This document shows positions 61,188 to 64,000 of a DNA stretch of 64,000 bases, one piece after another. The stretch lies in assembly GCF_008123515.1 (NCBI RefSeq), contig NZ_VSSR01000070.1, forward strand, positions 27,115-91,114, written 5' to 3'. Below the pieces are notes generated by a model. That model was given only the letters and a program-made list of their open reading frames with translations. It ran no database searches and had not been told where the DNA came from. Origin of the DNA: Bradyrhizobium cytisi. Lineage in GTDB: Bacteria > Pseudomonadota > Alphaproteobacteria > Rhizobiales > Xanthobacteraceae. A program made the position numbers and the translations under genes. Each line of letters starts with the position of its first letter. The stretch's first letter is position 1.

Positions 61188-61367
61188 TTACACTCCATTC
61201 TTTTTTCCGTTCTTCGACTTGAGCGAAAGGCCCAAACGCAAAGACATGCGCTTGATCGCGTCAGGCGAGCGCCCGAGTTGCTTCGCCGCCTCTTCCAGCG
61301 ACGTTGAAGATTTGGCCAGCTCCATGAGCCGGCGGTCTTCCTTGAACGACCAGGCCTTCCGCGCCAT
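61188..61367 (-). CDS. Small SANT/Myb-like HTH protein
   Basis: A 59-residue basic protein: ARKAWSFKEDRRLMELAKSSTSLEEAAKQLGRSPDAIKRMSLRLGLSLK. The WSFKEDRRLMEL..S..EAA..LGRS.DAI..... layout is a single SANT/Myb-like or HTH_28-like domain, common as stand-alone small proteins in Rhizobiales. It probably binds DNA. The ATG at 61367 is favoured over longer starts because the upstream part is not protein-like. Confidence 0.65.
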   Translation of the reverse strand: MARKAWSFKEDRRLMELAKSSTSLEEAAKQLGRSPDAIKRMSLRLGLSLKSKNGKKNGV

Positions 61368-61909
61368 AACCGAAATGATCCTCTTAGATCGACACAACGA
61401 CAAAGCCGCCAAGCGGACCCATGTCGCTCGACGGTTTCGCTTGGGTGGGGCCGGCTCTTGGGGGAAGCCCGGTGCGAAGATGGATATGCGATCCCTGAGA
61501 CTTCGCAACAAACAACGGCGATTAAGCTAACCCCTCAACCTTACCGCGAGGAAATTGGCCCCTGGCGCTCCGTACAACTCCGGGGTTTTCCTGATCTCGC
61601 GCCGATCAGCGACGGTCGCAGCCATCCGGCCCACCGCCTCCCGCCATCACGTCCGGTTGACGCAGAACCGGTCCGCTCTCCCGCGAAGACAGCTCAGGCG
61701 CGCCATCGAAAAATTGTTCCGTCACCCGATGCTGCGCGCCGCATCGATTCAAAATTCGTTGAAGATCGATGTCGTGCAGGAGTCCGCGTTTCTAGCCTGC
61801 ATCCGTCACGAGATCGTCGAATTCGTTCGGCTATGATCGTGCCAGCGATACGAATAAACAAGAAGATCGAGATGCTTCAAAAATCCTATCTGCCAAGTCT
61901 CTAGCGAGG
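61368..61909. other. Gap with no clear gene
   Basis: A + strand frame at 61555-61836 has a plausible helical end (LRRAIEKLFRHPMLRAASIQNSLK) but no ribosome-binding site. I leave it uncalled. Confidence 0.35.
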
Positions 61910-62026
61910 ATGAGAGAGCGGGCATTCGAAGGTGCCTTTCTCGGCATCGCGCTGATCGCAATGGCGGGGTGGTCCTATTTCATCATCCTGCTGTCGGTGA
62001 AATTCTTCTTCTGGGTGGTTAGTTGA
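61910..62026 (+). CDS. Possible 38-residue membrane protein
   Basis: The frame reads RERAFEGAFLGIALIAMAG, then WSYFIILLSVKFFFWVVS: almost entirely a membrane helix hairpin. A GCGAGG lies directly against the ATG, which is too close for a good ribosome-binding site, so support is weak. Confidence 0.3.
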   Translation: MRERAFEGAFLGIALIAMAGWSYFIILLSVKFFFWVVS

Positions 62027-62582
62027 TGCGAACGGCCAGGAATCAAGCACGCTGCTGCCCAAAGATTCCCGCCTGTGACGACAAAATCAGCGACGGTGAT
62101 CACGATCTCAATACAACTAGAAGATGATAGTGTTCGATCGCCGAATGGAGGCGACGGACGCGCGGCCAGAGTGAGCGACCTCCGGATGAGCTGGGTTTCG
62201 ATTCTGATTTCGACCTTCGTTGGTTTCTGCATCGGCTATGCGATGCGCGCGCCGAGGGCGCACAGGGAACAACGTCCAATCCGCGCTGCCTGGGGGCGCC
62301 AGCAGGTGTCGTTTGCCAGGGCGCGCCGTGCGTTCTGAGTGAATTCAGCCGAAACCACACCGCGCGAAGGTAACCATGCGAGGCAGGTTAGGCCGTGCCC
62401 GATATCGATTGGAGATTTGTCAGTCATTGATCAATGCACTTGGTGCCAAAGTTGACCTACTTCGCCAATGCGTGAGCTCCCTTGTGATCCAAGACAGACG
62501 CTCCGTGAGAGCACTGAGGACCGCAATTGCCAAGCAGGGACGCAGGCACGTTTTTGCGCGTGGCAAAGACCCGGTGCAATGC
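62027..62582. other. Gap with weak small frames
   Basis: A + strand frame (62075-62338) includes a membrane-like helix (SWVSILISTFVGFCIGYAM, possible start at 62186) and a basic tail, similar in style to the other small membrane proteins here. The evidence is not enough to call it. Otherwise nothing is seen. Confidence 0.35.
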
Positions 62583-63173
62583 TCACTCCCCACGGTCGGC
62601 GATCGTGGTCCATAGCCGAGGCTGACCCGGCATCTGAATTCGAACCCAGCGATAGGGTACACGCGCCCACGGCTTGATCACCGGCGTCAGATTGTCGAGA
62701 ACCAGATCGCCACTTCGGGTACGCACGACGAGAATGAGGTGATGCTTTCCCCAACGGGTCACAACCTCGCTCAGCAGCAGCGCGCTTGAAGGCCAGCCTC
62801 GGTCGAGCAGTTTGTGGCGCTTAGTCACTGCGTAATCATTGCAATCCCCTCGATCCGGATTGATCAACCAGGCTTCGACGCCCGAGCTCAATTCCGCGTC
62901 GTCCGGACTAATGCTGCGGTTGACGGTTTGATTGATCTCTTTGAGAATGGCCCAGCGTTCGCCAGCCAGGCGAACCAGACCCCCGCGAAAGAGCGGCTGG
63001 GTGCGACATTCGTCCGCGTAGCGCAGGCAAAACATCGTATAGGCCATCGGTGGAAGCGTCGGCGTTTCGAACCGCATGTGCCGTATTGTTGGCGGCGGGG
63101 GTACCGTCGGCATCTCCAGCTGCATTGCATTGACGGCGTCAGGCCCGACGATTATCGCCGCAATCGCCAGCAC
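62583..63173 (-). CDS. Transglutaminase-like cysteine peptidase (BTLCP family)
   Basis: The 196-residue protein has a short signal-like N terminus (LAIAAIIVGPDAVNAM), then MFCLRYADECRTQPL, and the catalytic set: Cys in RGDCNDYAVTKRHKLLDRGW, His in GKHHLILVVRT and Asp in GDLVLDNL. This is the bacterial transglutaminase-like cysteine proteinase family (DUF920/BTLCP), related to LapG but usually without its Ca site in rhizobia; it is periplasmic. The start is a GTG; a stop codon lies just upstream in frame, so the signal peptide is unusually short. Confidence 0.85.
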   Translation of the reverse strand: MLAIAAIIVGPDAVNAMQLEMPTVPPPPTIRHMRFETPTLPPMAYTMFCLRYADECRTQPLFRGGLVRLAGERWAILKEINQTVNRSISPDDAELSSGVEAWLINPDRGDCNDYAVTKRHKLLDRGWPSSALLLSEVVTRWGKHHLILVVRTRSGDLVLDNLTPVIKPWARVPYRWVRIQMPGQPRLWTTIADRGE

Positions 63174-63442
63174 AGCAGTTGTAAAAAAGGGCGCATGTCA
63201 TGCTTCCCTATCTGTGGGGGACGCTAGGTGGTGAGAGTTCCCGTGCCGCGCCGACCCCTCACTTCAAAGTCTCTCGAGTTGCGCTTTGTGCCTACATACT
63301 CGTAGCAATGTAAGATTGCATGCGTTAGCGTAACACCTCCCGGGGCAATCGGTTCCGGAGGAAGTAGCAGGCCCACTTGCCCCCAACGGTGCGCCAAGTC
63401 CCGTTAGATGTGCAGTTTGTGCCAGTGGCTGAACCGTGAAGT
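63174..63442. other. Upstream region of the transglutaminase-like gene
   Basis: No gene seen. ATG codons at 63194 and 63199 on the minus strand are out of frame with the peptidase, so a small frameshift at its 5' end cannot be excluded. Confidence 0.3.
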
Positions 63443-63649
63443 GTGGTCGCAGCGTTTTTGCAGTGGCCCCTGCTTACTGGTCGGTCCGTCCTGTGGCTCG
63501 CCGGATTGCTAACTTCGATGGTGACCTTCGGAGCTTTAGCTGGGATGGTCATCGAGTTGGCTCCGTGCGAGGGAAATCACTCCCGAAATGGCTTGGTGCT
63601 TATCGCAGCATCGCTTGCAGTGCCGTTTTCGAGCAGCGCAGTATCCTAG
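63443..63649 (+). CDS. Possible small membrane protein
   Basis: A GTG-started 68-residue frame with two hydrophobic segments (SVLWLAGLLTSMVTFGALAGMVI and GLVLIAASLAVPF). Protein-like in composition but without a clear ribosome-binding site. Confidence 0.25.
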   Translation: MVAAFLQWPLLTGRSVLWLAGLLTSMVTFGALAGMVIELAPCEGNHSRNGLVLIAASLAVPFSSSAVS

Positions 63650-63950
63650 TGGGTGTAGTTACTGGGGATCCAGGATTGCTTGCTGTCAGCGTCAGTGGTC
63701 TCTCTCGAACAAGGTGTGCGGTGGCGTCGGATTCGGTCGGTAGTTCCCCGAGGTCTTCATCATCGGAAAGCCCCTCGCACAACCCGAGAACAAGGTCCGC
63801 CCACAGCTGACTGACCCGCGCCAATAAATCCTCGCCGATCCTAAGAAGTACGCATCCTCAGAGCAGTTTCGAGCCCCGGCTGTAGGCGTTGAATAGCTCA
63901 CCAACAGCTCCTAAGTTTACTTCGATCCGTCGGAAATCAGGGAGACGTCG

Positions 63951-64000
63951 ATGGGAAGGTTTGCCATTGTCGCAGCGGTCCTAGTGGCTCTGCACAGTGA
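63951..64000 (+). CDS. 5' end of a secreted protein gene, cut by the window edge
   Basis: ATG preceded by GGGAGACGTCG, encoding GRFAIVAAVLVALHS: a likely signal peptide. Only 16 codons are visible, so nothing more can be said. Confidence 0.4.
   Translation, partial: MGRFAIVAAVLVALHS

Noticed and set aside
1..64000. CRISPR arrays, rRNA genes, intact insertion sequences, phage structural genes
   Set aside because: None found: no regularly spaced direct repeats, no rRNA motifs, no transposase frames, no phage capsid or tail genes.

Overview
The window looks like a chromosomal segment of a high-GC alphaproteobacterium of the Bradyrhizobium type. This is inferred from the strong GC3 coding bias, several beta-ketoadipate and tricarballylate genes typical of soil Rhizobiales, rhizobial-style palindromic intergenic repeats, and many regulator/target pairs. 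No database search was possible, so the genus is an inference.

Left part (1-10.7 kb) is accessory and decayed. It holds a large serine recombinase running off the left edge, a 3' fragment of tRNA-Lys and a weaker tRNA-Gln-like fragment (probable attachment-site scars), a 3'-truncated acyl-CoA dehydrogenase, an IclR regulator facing an enoyl-CoA hydratase, a frameshifted C-terminal fragment of glutaminyl-tRNA synthetase, a SnoaL-like gene, 1.3 kb of degenerate sequence, a DUF4365 nuclease-like gene, and an excisionase-like/tyrosine integrase pair. The integrase stops 14 bases before the 3' end of an intact tRNA-Ile2(CAU).

From 11 to 14.5 kb lie three orphan solute-binding proteins (Bug/TctC, TAXI-TRAP and LivK types). 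From 14.5 to 31.7 kb is a molybdenum/tungsten and formate module. It contains a HTH+substrate-binding-domain regulator, a TupA-like oxyanion-binding protein, a degenerate MoeA-like protein, a MoeA fused to a substrate-binding domain, a NicC-like flavin monooxygenase, mobA, fdhD, mobB, a canonical moeA, a TusA-type sulfur carrier, an oxalate/formate antiporter, a PsiF-like secreted protein, and a two-gene NAD-dependent formate dehydrogenase with a fused NuoE/NuoF-like beta subunit and a Cys-type alpha subunit. The logic appears to be: sense the oxyanion, make and sulfurate the cofactor, import oxalate or export formate, and oxidise formate to CO2 with NADH.

From 31.8 to 51.7 kb come ybaK, a GntR regulator divergent from tcuAB (tricarballylate oxidation), a lipase-like hydrolase, a three-domain Aas-like lysophospholipid acylation protein, a TetR regulator with palindromes over its own start, a diguanylate cyclase, pncB, a LysR regulator divergent from pcaHG, a NYN nuclease-like gene, a GlxA-type regulator, and an AraC regulator divergent from pobA. 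pobA and pcaHG are consecutive steps from 4-hydroxybenzoate to the beta-ketoadipate pathway.

From 51.7 to 64 kb are a CHASE2 adenylate cyclase with a secreted partner, a soluble chemotaxis-coil protein, a GrlR-like protein, a CSS-motif/EAL phosphodiesterase broken by two single-base frameshifts, a Nudix hydrolase, a transglutaminase-like peptidase, and numerous small membrane or secreted proteins in gene-poor DNA. No CRISPR array, rRNA or intact insertion sequence was seen.
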